From Ignavibacteria bacterium (GTDB taxonomy: Bacteria > Bacteroidota > Ignavibacteria > Kapaibacteriales > Kapaibacteriaceae), in contig JADJIQ010000001.1 in NCBI GenBank assembly GCA_016707005.1, positions 246,001-310,000 of the forward strand: a stretch of DNA of 64,000 bases, written 5' to 3'. Both the position numbers and the translations under genes were made by a program. The notes below the pieces were generated by a model. The model was not told the origin of the DNA, made no database searches, and was given only the letters and a program-made list of their open reading frames with translations. Positions 32,460 to 41,027 of the stretch are shown piece after piece (position 1 is the first letter of the stretch; each line of letters begins with the position of its first letter).

Positions 32460-34296
32460 GGTTCACCTGTGATGATTGTACGTCGGAGAGAATGCGAACT
32501 GCAATGTCATATTTCTTGAAAGGGGGCATAAGGTAGATGCCATCGATCACGTCAACCACTCGCGAGAGGAAGTTCACGGCTATCTCAATACCGATGCCCG
32601 TTGCGATATCGGTGTTATCACCGGCCTCAGCCATTCTGTTGCGCACCCATTGCGGAATGGTCATACCCGGCACTTCATAGTGCAGGAATTCTGCGTGACG
32701 GATCGTGCGTAGCGGAATAACACCGAGCATGAAGTTGATGTCGATCCCCTTAATGCGATCAAGGAACCGATCAAGCAACTCTTCATCGAACACGGGCTGT
32801 GAGAATGCCACATGAGCCCCTTGCTCGGCCTTCATCGCTAAACGGTCTATCTCGCGTTCCATGTCTTCGGCGGCAGGGTTCACGGCGCACGAGATGCAGA
32901 ACCCGGTAGGTGTGCCAAGAGGATTGCCCATGAGATCCCGACCGGTATTCATCCTGCCCAAGGCGCGGACAAGTCCGATGGAGTCTACGTCATAGACACT
33001 GGTAGCCGACGGAAAATCACCGATGTGTGTTGGGTCTCCGGTAACGGCTAGGATGTTCCGCACGCCAAGTTCATGAGCTCCGAGAAGCTCACTCTGAAGC
33101 GCCACCATGTTGCGGTCCCGGCACGCCAGATGCGAGATGCACTCCATCCCTGTTGCATCGTGTACGAGCTTTGAGATGGCGATCGGACTCATGCGCAGTC
33201 GAGCGCGTGCACCATCGCTGATGTTCACCGCGTCGAGACCATGTTGCTTGAGATAGCGCGCTCCCTCGATCACACTGGACATATCCAGGCCGCGCGGAAC
33301 GTCCAATTCCACGGTGGTCACCAGACGTTTGCCGAATGCCTCGTGGAATGATGTCTTGACAGGGGGCAGGTGGTTTGCCGTATCGTCGTGTTTCACCTTC
33401 TTCACAACAACAGGTGTGTTGCCTACCACTGCACCGGAGACGGCTTCGGCGATCGCACGAATGTGTTCTACATCAGCACCGCCATCTGCTCCGATGATCG
33501 CTGCGCCTGCTTCGACAAGCCTGCGCGATGCTGCAGCAACGTAGGATGGCTCGGCGTTGTAGAGCGGTATGCCGTCAACAATGGTGGGAATGCCCACGTC
33601 GGGCATGGCCACGAGCGGAACCTCGCTCACGCGGAGCGACTGAACGATGCCAAGCATGCGTTGCGGTCCAACGGTTCCGTTGGAACCGATAGCCTGCACG
33701 CCGTGACGGGTGAGGCGATGCGCTACGTCGGATGGATAAGATCCGCTGAGGACCGACCCATCTTCCGGAAATGATTTGAGTGCAATGAGCGGGATGGATT
33801 TACTTAGCGCTCTCACGGCATCGATGGCGATCTCGAGTTCGTCAAGGTCGATGAACGACTTGAGCATGATGAGATCAGCCGTGGCGGCCAGAAGGGCCGA
33901 GATCTGTTCCGTGAAGCAGGCGCGGAGATCGTCGGGCTCGAGCGGACCAAGTGGACGAAGGAATCGTCCGCTCGGACCTACCACTCCGGCAACCACGGCG
34001 CGTGACCCGGCGGCGGCCCGTGCAAGCCAAACGCCCTTGCGGTTGATCTCGTGGACGCGCGCTGATAACATCGATGATTCGAGTGCGTAGCGGTTTGCGT
34101 TCTGCGTGTTGCTCTGAAGCAGGGTGGACCCAACATCAAGGAAGTCGTGGTAGATCCGTTCGATCACAACCGGAGACGTCAGATTATACCTGTCGCACGG
34201 GCGTTCCGTGAACCCGCGTCGGGCAAGTTCGATGGCCATTGATCCGTCGGTAACGATCGGTCCAAGCCCTAGTCGGTCAGCAAGCGTTAGACTCAT
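32446..34296 (-). CDS. homocysteine S-methyltransferase-like / methylenetetrahydrofolate reductase fusion
   Basis: 616 residues in the YitJ-type two-domain layout. Residues ~1-300 are a homocysteine methyltransferase barrel (VTDGSMAIELARRG, LLQSNTQNANRY), but the three zinc-binding cysteines are gone: GSNGTVGPQRM stands where GxNC is expected and IIGADGGADVEHIRAIA where GGCCG is expected. Residues ~315-616 are a MetF domain (VTTVELDVPRG, VNISDGARARLRMSP, NILAVTGDPTHIGD). The reductase half is probably active and makes 5-methyl-THF; the methyltransferase half probably is not, at least canonically. The start at 34296 overlaps the stop of the MauE gene as ATGA. Confidence 0.85.
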   Translation of the reverse strand: MSLTLADRLGLGPIVTDGSMAIELARRGFTERPCDRYNLTSPVVIERIYHDFLDVGSTLLQSNTQNANRYALESSMLSARVHEINRKGVWLARAAAGSRAVVAGVVGPSGRFLRPLGPLEPDDLRACFTEQISALLAATADLIMLKSFIDLDELEIAIDAVRALSKSIPLIALKSFPEDGSVLSGSYPSDVAHRLTRHGVQAIGSNGTVGPQRMLGIVQSLRVSEVPLVAMPDVGIPTIVDGIPLYNAEPSYVAAASRRLVEAGAAIIGADGGADVEHIRAIAEAVSGAVVGNTPVVVKKVKHDDTANHLPPVKTSFHEAFGKRLVTTVELDVPRGLDMSSVIEGARYLKQHGLDAVNISDGARARLRMSPIAISKLVHDATGMECISHLACRDRNMVALQSELLGAHELGVRNILAVTGDPTHIGDFPSATSVYDVDSIGLVRALGRMNTGRDLMGNPLGTPTGFCISCAVNPAAEDMEREIDRLAMKAEQGAHVAFSQPVFDEELLDRFLDRIKGIDINFMLGVIPLRTIRHAEFLHYEVPGMTIPQWVRNRMAEAGDNTDIATGIGIEIAVNFLSRVVDVIDGIYLMPPFKKYDIAVRILSDVQSSQVNRATT

Positions 34297-34754
34297 TGCT
34301 TTGTACCCAAGAGTCCGTTCTCGAGCGACACAGCTGTTACCGGACGCCATACGAGGTAGGCGCACATGCCGATCATGGCCGTGTTCTTGAGCACCTTCAG
34401 CCAGCTCACTTCTTCGCCCCCTTCAGCACCGAAACACCCACAGTCGATCTTCAATCCCCATGAAACAGCCCAGGCTACGGCCACGGTGAACATCACGAGC
34501 ATGATCCCGGAGAGCGCGGCGCTGGTCCGCACCCGATAACCGGCAACCAAGGCGCCCCCTGCCAGAAGCTCCAGCCAGGGGATCACAAGGGCATAGGCGT
34601 TCACAAGCCAGTTCGGCATAAGGCCATAGTGACCTATCGAAGTAGCAAAGGCAAGGGGCTCCATGATCTTCGGGACGGCAGCATACACGAAGTAGCCGCC
34701 GATGAAGACGCGCAGAGCCAAACCGATCCAGGGTCGAATTGCATCCATAAGCAT
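34293..34754 (-). CDS. MauE/DoxX family membrane protein
   Basis: About 153 residues from the ATG at 34754 (further in-frame ATGs at 34748 and 34781). Four transmembrane segments with the DoxX/MauE opening LALRVFIGGYFVYAAVPKIMEP, a central PWLELLAGGALVAGYRVR and a cytosolic/periplasmic IDCGCFGAEGG loop with a Cys-Gly-Cys that could take part in redox chemistry. Such proteins often handle electrons for disulfide or methylamine-dehydrogenase maturation. It overlaps the methyltransferase/MTHFR gene as ATGA and probably heads the gene run to 24.2 kb. Confidence 0.8.
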   Translation of the reverse strand: MLMDAIRPWIGLALRVFIGGYFVYAAVPKIMEPLAFATSIGHYGLMPNWLVNAYALVIPWLELLAGGALVAGYRVRTSAALSGIMLVMFTVAVAWAVSWGLKIDCGCFGAEGGEEVSWLKVLKNTAMIGMCAYLVWRPVTAVSLENGLLGTKQ

Positions 34755-34825
34755 GTAAATTACATCGAATGATCCGTGCAAGGGGTACGGATCGCATCGG
34801 GGTTCTTCACTTTTGCGTGGGGTTC

Positions 34826-35227
34826 ATGATGAATGAGTTTGATGCTGTTGGCGGGGAAGAGGGATTTCTTGCGCTCTTTTTTGGAGCGTACTTCTTTTTC
34901 TTCGTCGTCATGTATGCGTTCTTTGGGTTCTGCATAGGGAAGGTACTTGAAAAGGCCGGCAAGCCTTTGTGGACAGGATTCGTTCCTATCTACAACTACC
35001 TGTTGATCTTGGAGATCGTTGGGCGACCAACCTGGTGGATTCTCCTTCTACTCATTCCGTTTGTGAACGTTGCGATCCTGATCCTGGTCAGCATTGACCT
35101 TGCAAAGTCCTTCGGAAAGGATGCGGTGTGGGGACTCTTGATCGCGTTTGTGAGTGTTATCGGATGGCCGATGTTGGCGTTCGGTGATGCCAAGTATCAG
35201 GGTCCATCGGTCACAACTGGGTCGTAA
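34826..35227 (+). CDS. DUF5684-type small membrane protein
   Basis: 133 residues with three to four hydrophobic segments and the characteristic KAGKPLWTGFVPIYNYLLIL followed by IGRPTWW-like EIVGRPTWWILLLLIPFVN and DLAKSFGKDAVWGLL. The function is unknown; similar proteins occur next to signal peptidases or alone. The last 17 bp overlap the convergent small gene on the minus strand. Confidence 0.75.
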   Translation: MMNEFDAVGGEEGFLALFFGAYFFFFVVMYAFFGFCIGKVLEKAGKPLWTGFVPIYNYLLILEIVGRPTWWILLLLIPFVNVAILILVSIDLAKSFGKDAVWGLLIAFVSVIGWPMLAFGDAKYQGPSVTTGS

Positions 35228-35459
35228 CCAGACTCCACACGACCACTGCTAAGACGATACAATTCAACACGAGACCTGCCTGCGCGAGAAGTTTCCCGCC
35301 ACGCAGGTCTCGTTGTATATGGGGCTCTGCACCTGCGCCGACGGGATGTGCCTTTGCCGTACGGATGGCATAGATCGCCGGGATGATACCAACACCCCAG
35401 ATGATGGCGAGGACGATGCTTGCGTAGGCAAGCCAAACAACTCTGGTATGGGGCTTCAC
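35211..35459 (-). CDS. small DUF4190-like membrane protein
   Basis: 82 residues with two transmembrane helices (residues ~8-30 and 58-78) separated by a loop with a RTAKAHPVGAGAEPHIQR segment, resembling DUF4190-type proteins. It follows the metalloprotease gene by 1 bp, so the two are probably co-transcribed, and overlaps the convergent gene by 17 bp. Confidence 0.6.
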   Translation of the reverse strand: MKPHTRVVWLAYASIVLAIIWGVGIIPAIYAIRTAKAHPVGAGAEPHIQRDLRGGKLLAQAGLVLNCIVLAVVVWSLVTTQL

Positions 35460-35460
35460 G

Positions 35461-37914
35461 TTAGCTCTTTGGGTCGAGTGCTTGACGGATCTGAAGGTCG
35501 AGATCTTCGAAATGTGCAGTGGTCATTGGGTCGGACCCCTTAGCCCCTTGCAGTTTCTTCTGAATGGCTTTCAGACGTGCACGGGAGATCGCACGTACGT
35601 CTGTATTGTAGGTGTTCGGTCCGCGGAAGAATGCTGCGAAGGGGTCGTTGCCGTCGGCTGGCTTGGCAGCCTTCTCTATGAGCGACTGTACGTAGGCACG
35701 CTGGAGGTTGCGACGATAGAAGTCCACTGGCTTCTTGGATGTGATCTCGGTGAGAACGAGTTTCTCAACATCGTCGAAGAGCTGTTCTACGCTATAGGCC
35801 TCTGCACCGAAGCGTACCTGTTGATCGAGAAGACGCAGGAGTTTGTCGGAAGAGATCAACGTGCGCAACACGCGAGTCTGTTGATTACTGAGTCGCTGGG
35901 CAACCTCTGTTGGTGTGAGAAGTTGCGCGATCCGTTCATCGATCAGCCATAGTGGAGTAGTGAAGACATTCTCTCCAAGGAAGGCAACGGCTTCTTGCTG
36001 ACGGGCCTTTGAGACCGGAGTATACACCGGACCAGGTGAGCCAAAGACCTTGCGTTCGGTCTCAACACCACCGGGAATGTTTGCTACATGACCAACTTCT
36101 CTGCTCCATTGGCCAACCACATCATCATAGGCATCTGAGAGCTGGTTGAAGTCCTTACCCTGATCATAGGTTGCGTCATAGAGATACCCCATGATGCGCT
36201 TGAGGTTGGCAATACCATAGGTGGTGGCTTTCACAGCATCATCACCAAGATCCTCCATCTGTGACGATGGATCCACGGTTACCCATTGTTGTCGACCAAA
36301 CCGCAACATCTTGTTGGTCTCGGTTTGCCTTGCCCATTTCCCGAGAGTGTCGAGCTCATCGTCTGACGTCTTGGCACCAACGATCGGACGATATCCCCAC
36401 ATCACAGAGAAGTAATCGTACGGCCCAACCTTGGGCATTACATCTACATCATCACCCGGCTGAGCGATGTAATTGTATCGCGCATAGTCCATGATGGAGG
36501 GGGCGGTGCCATACTTTGCGCAGAAGGTTTTCGAACGCAAGGAGTCAACCGGATACGAGCTCGATGCCTTCATGTTATGAGGCATGCCGATGGTGTGACC
36601 AAACTCGTGCGCCGCAACAAAGGAGATGAGTTCTCCCATGAGCGAATCAGAATAGGGGAGTCGGTGAGACTTTGGATCGCTGACGGCTTGAGCAAAGAAC
36701 CAACCGGTCTGAAGCTTCATGATGTTGTGGAACCATCCGATGTCGGACTCCAGGATCTCACCGGTACGAGGATCGTGGATGTTCGGTCCATACGCATTCT
36801 CGATCGGCGACGGATAGTAGCGGATAACGCTGTAGCGTGCGTCCTCAGGCGACCAATCGGGATCTTCTTCCGGCGTAGGTGGCTCGATGCAACGAACGGC
36901 ATTCTTATATCCGGCAGCTTCAAATGCCGGATTCCACGATTCAATTCCCCTCTTAAGCCACTTTCGCCACTGCATCGGCGTTGCAGGGTCGATGTAATAT
37001 GTGATCGGCTTGATCGGTTCGGTGAGCTCGCCACGGAGGAAGGCCGCTGTATCCTTTGGCTCTAAACGCCAACGAAGGATGTACTCCCGACTGACCGCTT
37101 CAGGCTCCGGACGTGAATAGTCTGTTTGATCCAACGAGAAGAATCCGATCCGTGGATCTGCCAAGCGTGGTAGCATCGGCTTTTCCGGAAGAAGCACCAT
37201 TGAGTGGTGCATCCCGAAGGTCATCGTGCGCGAGGCACTGTTCTGTGCAGGGGACTCGGCAGAGAACGTAAGGACGTTCTCCACTTCGATGTTCGATGGG
37301 AAGCTCTTGGCGTATTCAACGTAGGAGCGGTCCTTATCGACCGGTCCCATCTTGTACTGTTGACGTACTCCACGATTTGGTGTGAGGATGGACACGTCAC
37401 CAACGAACATGTCCGTTACGTCGATCACAATGGTGCTAGAGTCCTTGTTATACGCTTGGATCTGGAAAGCCTTGATCACTTCTTCAAAGTTGGCAGCCTT
37501 CACAGCACGCGAGATCGGCGCAGAATCACTCGCAACGTTCACATACGATACTGTACGCAGCATGATCTTGTCGTACTTGCGCTCCCAGCGGATCACCTCG
37601 GTGTTGTTCTCTTCACCACCATATCCAACCTGTGGCGTCTTTGAGATGCGGGAGACCAAGAGCATCTCCTTGCCAAGCTGTGATTTTGGAATCTCATAGA
37701 AGAACTTATCGTCGACCCGGTGCACGATAAAGAGTCCGGAATCCGACACCGCTTCCTTTGTGATCACCTTATCGTACGGCTTGATCTTCTTGTCTTTGTC
37801 GGAAGGGGGCTTTTCACCACCCTGAGCCGTTTGCTGTGAGCTAGGACTTGAGCTGCATGCGGCAACGAAGAAAGCACTCATAAGAATGCCCGAGAACCAA
37901 CGAAGAGAGGTCAT
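35461..37914 (-). CDS. zinc-dependent metalloprotease lipoprotein (DUF5117/DUF5118 type)
   Basis: 817 residues with a lipobox-like signal (GILMSAFFVAAC), then the DUF5118/DUF5117-type domains and a catalytic domain with AAHEFGHTIGMPHNMKAS, a metzincin zinc site HExxHxxGxxH, followed by the Met-turn-like SIMDYARYNYIAQPGDD. C-terminal ~300 residues are helical. Predicted to be anchored in the outer or inner membrane facing outward and to degrade peptides. The only gene downstream in the same unit is a small membrane protein. Confidence 0.9.
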   Translation of the reverse strand: MTSLRWFSGILMSAFFVAACSSSPSSQQTAQGGEKPPSDKDKKIKPYDKVITKEAVSDSGLFIVHRVDDKFFYEIPKSQLGKEMLLVSRISKTPQVGYGGEENNTEVIRWERKYDKIMLRTVSYVNVASDSAPISRAVKAANFEEVIKAFQIQAYNKDSSTIVIDVTDMFVGDVSILTPNRGVRQQYKMGPVDKDRSYVEYAKSFPSNIEVENVLTFSAESPAQNSASRTMTFGMHHSMVLLPEKPMLPRLADPRIGFFSLDQTDYSRPEPEAVSREYILRWRLEPKDTAAFLRGELTEPIKPITYYIDPATPMQWRKWLKRGIESWNPAFEAAGYKNAVRCIEPPTPEEDPDWSPEDARYSVIRYYPSPIENAYGPNIHDPRTGEILESDIGWFHNIMKLQTGWFFAQAVSDPKSHRLPYSDSLMGELISFVAAHEFGHTIGMPHNMKASSSYPVDSLRSKTFCAKYGTAPSIMDYARYNYIAQPGDDVDVMPKVGPYDYFSVMWGYRPIVGAKTSDDELDTLGKWARQTETNKMLRFGRQQWVTVDPSSQMEDLGDDAVKATTYGIANLKRIMGYLYDATYDQGKDFNQLSDAYDDVVGQWSREVGHVANIPGGVETERKVFGSPGPVYTPVSKARQQEAVAFLGENVFTTPLWLIDERIAQLLTPTEVAQRLSNQQTRVLRTLISSDKLLRLLDQQVRFGAEAYSVEQLFDDVEKLVLTEITSKKPVDFYRRNLQRAYVQSLIEKAAKPADGNDPFAAFFRGPNTYNTDVRAISRARLKAIQKKLQGAKGSDPMTTAHFEDLDLQIRQALDPKS

Positions 37915-37979
37915 ACGCTAACAGTAGTGGAGTGGTGAACGCAGGATCTTGAAGTTACCGTTTTTCCTACCTGAAATAA

Positions 37980-38084
37980 AGATGCCCGGCTAGCATCGGG
38001 GAGGGAACTGCTTAGCTCGGGCATCTGTGGTGTTCGTGTGGCCTGATCGGGGTTGGGGGACCGGATTGGGGGAGCGGCCACACG
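37980..38084. ncRNA. possible structured RNA or leader: two adjacent hairpins
   Basis: Within the 281-bp divergent gap 37915-38195 lie two stems: AGATGCCCG (37980-37988) with CGGGCATCT (38018-38026), and CGTGTGGCC (38035-38043) with GGCCACACG (38076-38084). On the plus strand the loops are G-rich with repeated GGGGG and GGGA; on the minus strand they are C-rich and the first stem is followed by TTTATTT, a terminator-like end about 60 nt before the metalloprotease ATG. Could be a small RNA, an attenuator or a G-quadruplex element. Confidence 0.4.
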
Positions 38085-38182
38085 ATGTATTGAGGGACAT
38101 GAGTAAGGACGATGAGCCCGTGGAAATGTTACATCGGCACGGAAAAAGAGGGGTAGAAATGGACGTAGGTCGTTGAGGGGGC

Positions 38183-38190
38183 TATCTTTG
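38183..38190 (+). promoter_or_regulatory. putative -7 box TATCTTTG for pyrF
   Basis: Exact match to TAnnTTTG, ending 5 nt (CGCCC) before the ATG at 38196; an ARGGGGCT motif lies directly upstream. Confidence 0.5.
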
Positions 38191-38195
38191 CGCCC

Positions 38196-38957
38196 ATGAT
38201 CCCTGTAACCGGACTCTGCGTCGGGCTTGATCTCGACCTCGCGAAACTGCCCGCCCCCTACCAAGATCGTCCTGACGGACTTACGGCGTTTGGATGTGAT
38301 GTGATCGATGCCACACGCCATGTAGCATCGTGCTACAAGCTCAACCTTGCGTTCTATGAGCAATATGGACGTGTGGGGCTGGACGCGATGTATGCCATCC
38401 GTGAACATTGCGGAAAGGCCTATGTGATCGCTGACGCAAAACGCGGTGATATCGGAAACACCTCGGCGGCGTATGCGCGGGCGGTGTTTGAAGACCTCAA
38501 TGCCGACGCGATCACCGTGTCGCCGTACATGGGTCGTGATTCTGTTGGACCATTCCTCGAGGCGGCCGGACGTATGGTCTACGTTCTTGCCTTGACGTCG
38601 AACCCCGGCTCGCAGGACTTTCAGAGACTCAACGTTGAAGGAATGCCGCTGTATGAGCGGGTGATACGCACAACGCTCGATTGGCCGCGATCGGCCGATG
38701 TAGGCTTTGTGATTGGAGCAACGAATGCTGCTGAGCTTGCGGACCTTCGGTCGAAGTTCCCCACAGTACCGTTCCTTATCCCGGGACTTGGGAGTCAGGG
38801 CGGCGACGAACAACAGACCGTTGCTGCCAATGGCGGAGGTCCGGCCGTGTTCAATGTATCGCGAGGACTTCTCTATCTGGATCAAACGGAGGGGTGTATG
38901 GCCTCCATCCGCGCAGAGGCCGAACGATTGAACGGCGTGCTCACGTCACGTTTATAG
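38196..38957 (+). CDS. pyrF: orotidine 5'-phosphate decarboxylase (type 2)
   Basis: This 253-residue TIM-barrel enzyme has the N-terminal CVGLDLDL, the catalytic DAKRGDIGNTSAAYA and the phosphate-binding VIGATNAAEL and FLIPGLGSQGG of the long (type 2) family. It makes UMP in the last step of pyrimidine synthesis. It is probably expressed from its own near-leaderless promoter. The gap to the next gene holds a hairpin that covers that gene's start. Confidence 0.93.
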   Translation: MIPVTGLCVGLDLDLAKLPAPYQDRPDGLTAFGCDVIDATRHVASCYKLNLAFYEQYGRVGLDAMYAIREHCGKAYVIADAKRGDIGNTSAAYARAVFEDLNADAITVSPYMGRDSVGPFLEAAGRMVYVLALTSNPGSQDFQRLNVEGMPLYERVIRTTLDWPRSADVGFVIGATNAAELADLRSKFPTVPFLIPGLGSQGGDEQQTVAANGGGPAVFNVSRGLLYLDQTEGCMASIRAEAERLNGVLTSRL

Positions 38958-38969
38958 GTTCATAACGCC

Positions 38970-38996
38970 ACATAGGGACACGAGGTGTTCCTATGT
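38970..38996 (+). promoter_or_regulatory. 12-bp hairpin enclosing a start codon
   Basis: ACATAGGGACAC (38970-38981) pairs with GTGTTCCTATGT (38985-38996) through a 3-nt GAG loop, with one G-U wobble. The ATG of the DUF2851 gene (38993-38995) lies in the right arm, so the RNA structure would hide the start codon. Confidence 0.5.
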
Positions 38997-39898
38997 CATT
39001 ACTACAACTTCCGGAAACACTGCTGCAGCGTGCAGCACAGAAACTGTTGTCCGACAGCGGTCGGATATGGACGTGCACCAATGGCGATCACGTGCAGATC
39101 CTTGCGCCGGGCATCGTCAATCCGCATGAAGGTCCCGACTTCACGCACACGGCTGTACTACACAATGGCTGCGTACGAATAGGAACTGCGGAGTTTCATG
39201 TCCGCTCCTCCGCCTGGCATGAACACGGTCACGCACAAGACGTGCGCTACGATGACGTGATGATGCACGTGGTCCTGGTTGACGACCGTCCGGCCGATGC
39301 GTGCAAGTGGACGCTGATCCTCCCGCATGATGAAATGGGCAGGGCACTCCACGCGCTTGGTGAGCGTAAAGAACATGATTCGAGCAACGTTGATGAGATA
39401 CAACGTTCAGCCGTGCTACGTCTCAACCGTGCAACTGCATTCGCACGGTCCGCCATAGGACGTGTAGGTCCCGTGGATGCCTTGCGTGTGATGACGTCGC
39501 AGTGGTTCGACAGACTGTCCTCCAAACGTCGTCACCCAATGCCCGAAGACCTCGTCTATGGCATCCGTACAGCCATCACCACATCGCCCCTTGGACTTCT
39601 CGCCGTCCACATCTCTGACTGTGAACCGGATCAGATCCTCACAGCATTTGACATCGCGGAGCGAGAACGCATCTTCACAGAGGGGGCTTCCCTCCGTCGA
39701 GAGATCGTTGTGAACGTCATCCTCCCTGTCTGCTGCGCTCTTGCCAATGACGCACAACGGATCGCCCTACTACAATGGTATTGGTCCGTGCGCGCTGTAC
39801 ATCCATACGGACTCCTCACACGTCGCTTCCCGGATCAGGACCAAGCATACGTCTGGCAACAACAGGGAATGTTAGAGTGGTTGAGGAGATATGGGTAG
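38993..39898 (+). CDS. DUF2851 family protein
   Basis: This 301-residue protein shows the DUF2851 core near the N-terminus: VQILAPGIVNPHEGPDFTHT and GTAEFHVRSSAWHEHGHAQD, then YDDVMMHVVLVDD. The Cys-x3-Cys-type and Trp-rich C-terminus (VNVILPVCCALAN, QWYWSV) is present. Typical members are longer (over 400 residues as I recall), so this copy is a short version. Function unknown. Its start codon lies in a stable hairpin. Confidence 0.8.
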   Translation: MSLLQLPETLLQRAAQKLLSDSGRIWTCTNGDHVQILAPGIVNPHEGPDFTHTAVLHNGCVRIGTAEFHVRSSAWHEHGHAQDVRYDDVMMHVVLVDDRPADACKWTLILPHDEMGRALHALGERKEHDSSNVDEIQRSAVLRLNRATAFARSAIGRVGPVDALRVMTSQWFDRLSSKRRHPMPEDLVYGIRTAITTSPLGLLAVHISDCEPDQILTAFDIAERERIFTEGASLRREIVVNVILPVCCALANDAQRIALLQWYWSVRAVHPYGLLTRRFPDQDQAYVWQQQGMLEWLRRYG

Positions 39899-39908
39899 TC
39901 AGATGCTG

Positions 39909-40014
39909 AGTTACGTAGTTACAGAGTTACGCAGTTACGGGATTACGGATGTACATGCTTTGTAAATTGCGAGCTATTACGTCACTTGAAACTCGTAACT
40001 GGTAACTCGAAACT
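39909..40014 (+). repeat. GTTAC-type repeats in inverted arrangement
   Basis: Four to five AGTTACG-type units at 39909-39950 are followed, after a short spacer, by CGTAACTGGTAACTCG-type units at 39992-40008, the reverse orientation. It fills the gap before the dehydrogenase ATG. Confidence 0.65.
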
Positions 40015-40016
40015 CT

Positions 40017-41027
40017 ATGAGAATTACACTCGTCACCGGCGCCAATGGAGAAATTGGCCACAGTCTTCTTGAAACACTTGCGGCGAGTGGTGATCGGAAG
40101 ATCATTGCATTGGATCTTGCTCCGCTGGCTGATGACCTGCGCCCCATGGTGTCGGTTGCACTTCAGGGTGATGTTTCGGATCCTGCCATGGTTGCAGAGA
40201 TCGAGAAGCACGACGTAGAAGAGATATACCACCTTGCGGCGTTGCTCTCAACGAGTTCGGAGAAGAATCCGGCTCTTGCGCATCATGTGAATGTGAATGG
40301 GACGATGGGGCTTCTGCTCATGGCACGACGTATCGGTACGCGCACGGGCAGGGTTGTGACGTTCTTGTTCCCAAGCACGATCGCAGTGTACGGAATGCCG
40401 TCTCTCGAAACGAAGAATGCGGCCGGAGCTGTTACGGAGTTCGAATACCTGCAGCCAACAACGATGTATGGCATCAACAAGGTCTACTGCGAACAGTTGG
40501 GCGGCTACATGAGTGACCGTTTTGGTCAACTCACGGATGAAGCAGGGAAGAAGGTGCTGGATTTCCGAGCACTGCGTTTCCCCGGACTCATCTCGGCAAC
40601 AACGGTTCCAACGGGCGGAACGAGTGACTATGCGCCGGAGATGATCCACGCCGCAGCCCAAGGAAAGGCCTATGCGTGTTTTGTTCGACCTGATGCACGC
40701 ATTCCGTTCATGGCAATGCCGGACGGAGTGAAGGCACTTCTCGATCTGGCTGCAGCACCTGCAGAGAACCTCACACAACGCGTGTACAACATTGGAGCAT
40801 TCTCACCATCTGCGGAAGAGATCGCCGTCAAGGTAAAGGAAGCATTCCCGGGCGCAGAGATCACCTATGCACCACATCCGAAACGTCAGGCCATCATCGA
40901 TTCATGGTGCGCGGATGTGAACGACGAAGCTGCGAGACGTGATTGGGGATGGAAGCCGGACTACGATATGCAACGTGCCTTTGACGAATACCTGATCCCG
41001 ACGATCTCCGGCGTCTATGCCGATTGA
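40017..41027 (+). CDS. NAD-dependent epimerase/dehydratase, L-threonine 3-dehydrogenase-like
   Basis: This 336-residue extended SDR has the NAD loop VTGANGEIGHSL, a DVSD and HLAALLSTSSEKNP segment, the catalytic YGINKVYCE (Tyr-x3-Lys) and FPGLISATTVPTGGTSDYAPEM. These segments match the epimerase-type L-threonine dehydrogenases that oxidise threonine to 2-amino-3-ketobutyrate. No 2-amino-3-ketobutyrate CoA ligase gene is adjacent. It overlaps the next gene by 11 bp. Confidence 0.82.
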   Translation: MRITLVTGANGEIGHSLLETLAASGDRKIIALDLAPLADDLRPMVSVALQGDVSDPAMVAEIEKHDVEEIYHLAALLSTSSEKNPALAHHVNVNGTMGLLLMARRIGTRTGRVVTFLFPSTIAVYGMPSLETKNAAGAVTEFEYLQPTTMYGINKVYCEQLGGYMSDRFGQLTDEAGKKVLDFRALRFPGLISATTVPTGGTSDYAPEMIHAAAQGKAYACFVRPDARIPFMAMPDGVKALLDLAAAPAENLTQRVYNIGAFSPSAEEIAVKVKEAFPGAEITYAPHPKRQAIIDSWCADVNDEAARRDWGWKPDYDMQRAFDEYLIPTISGVYAD

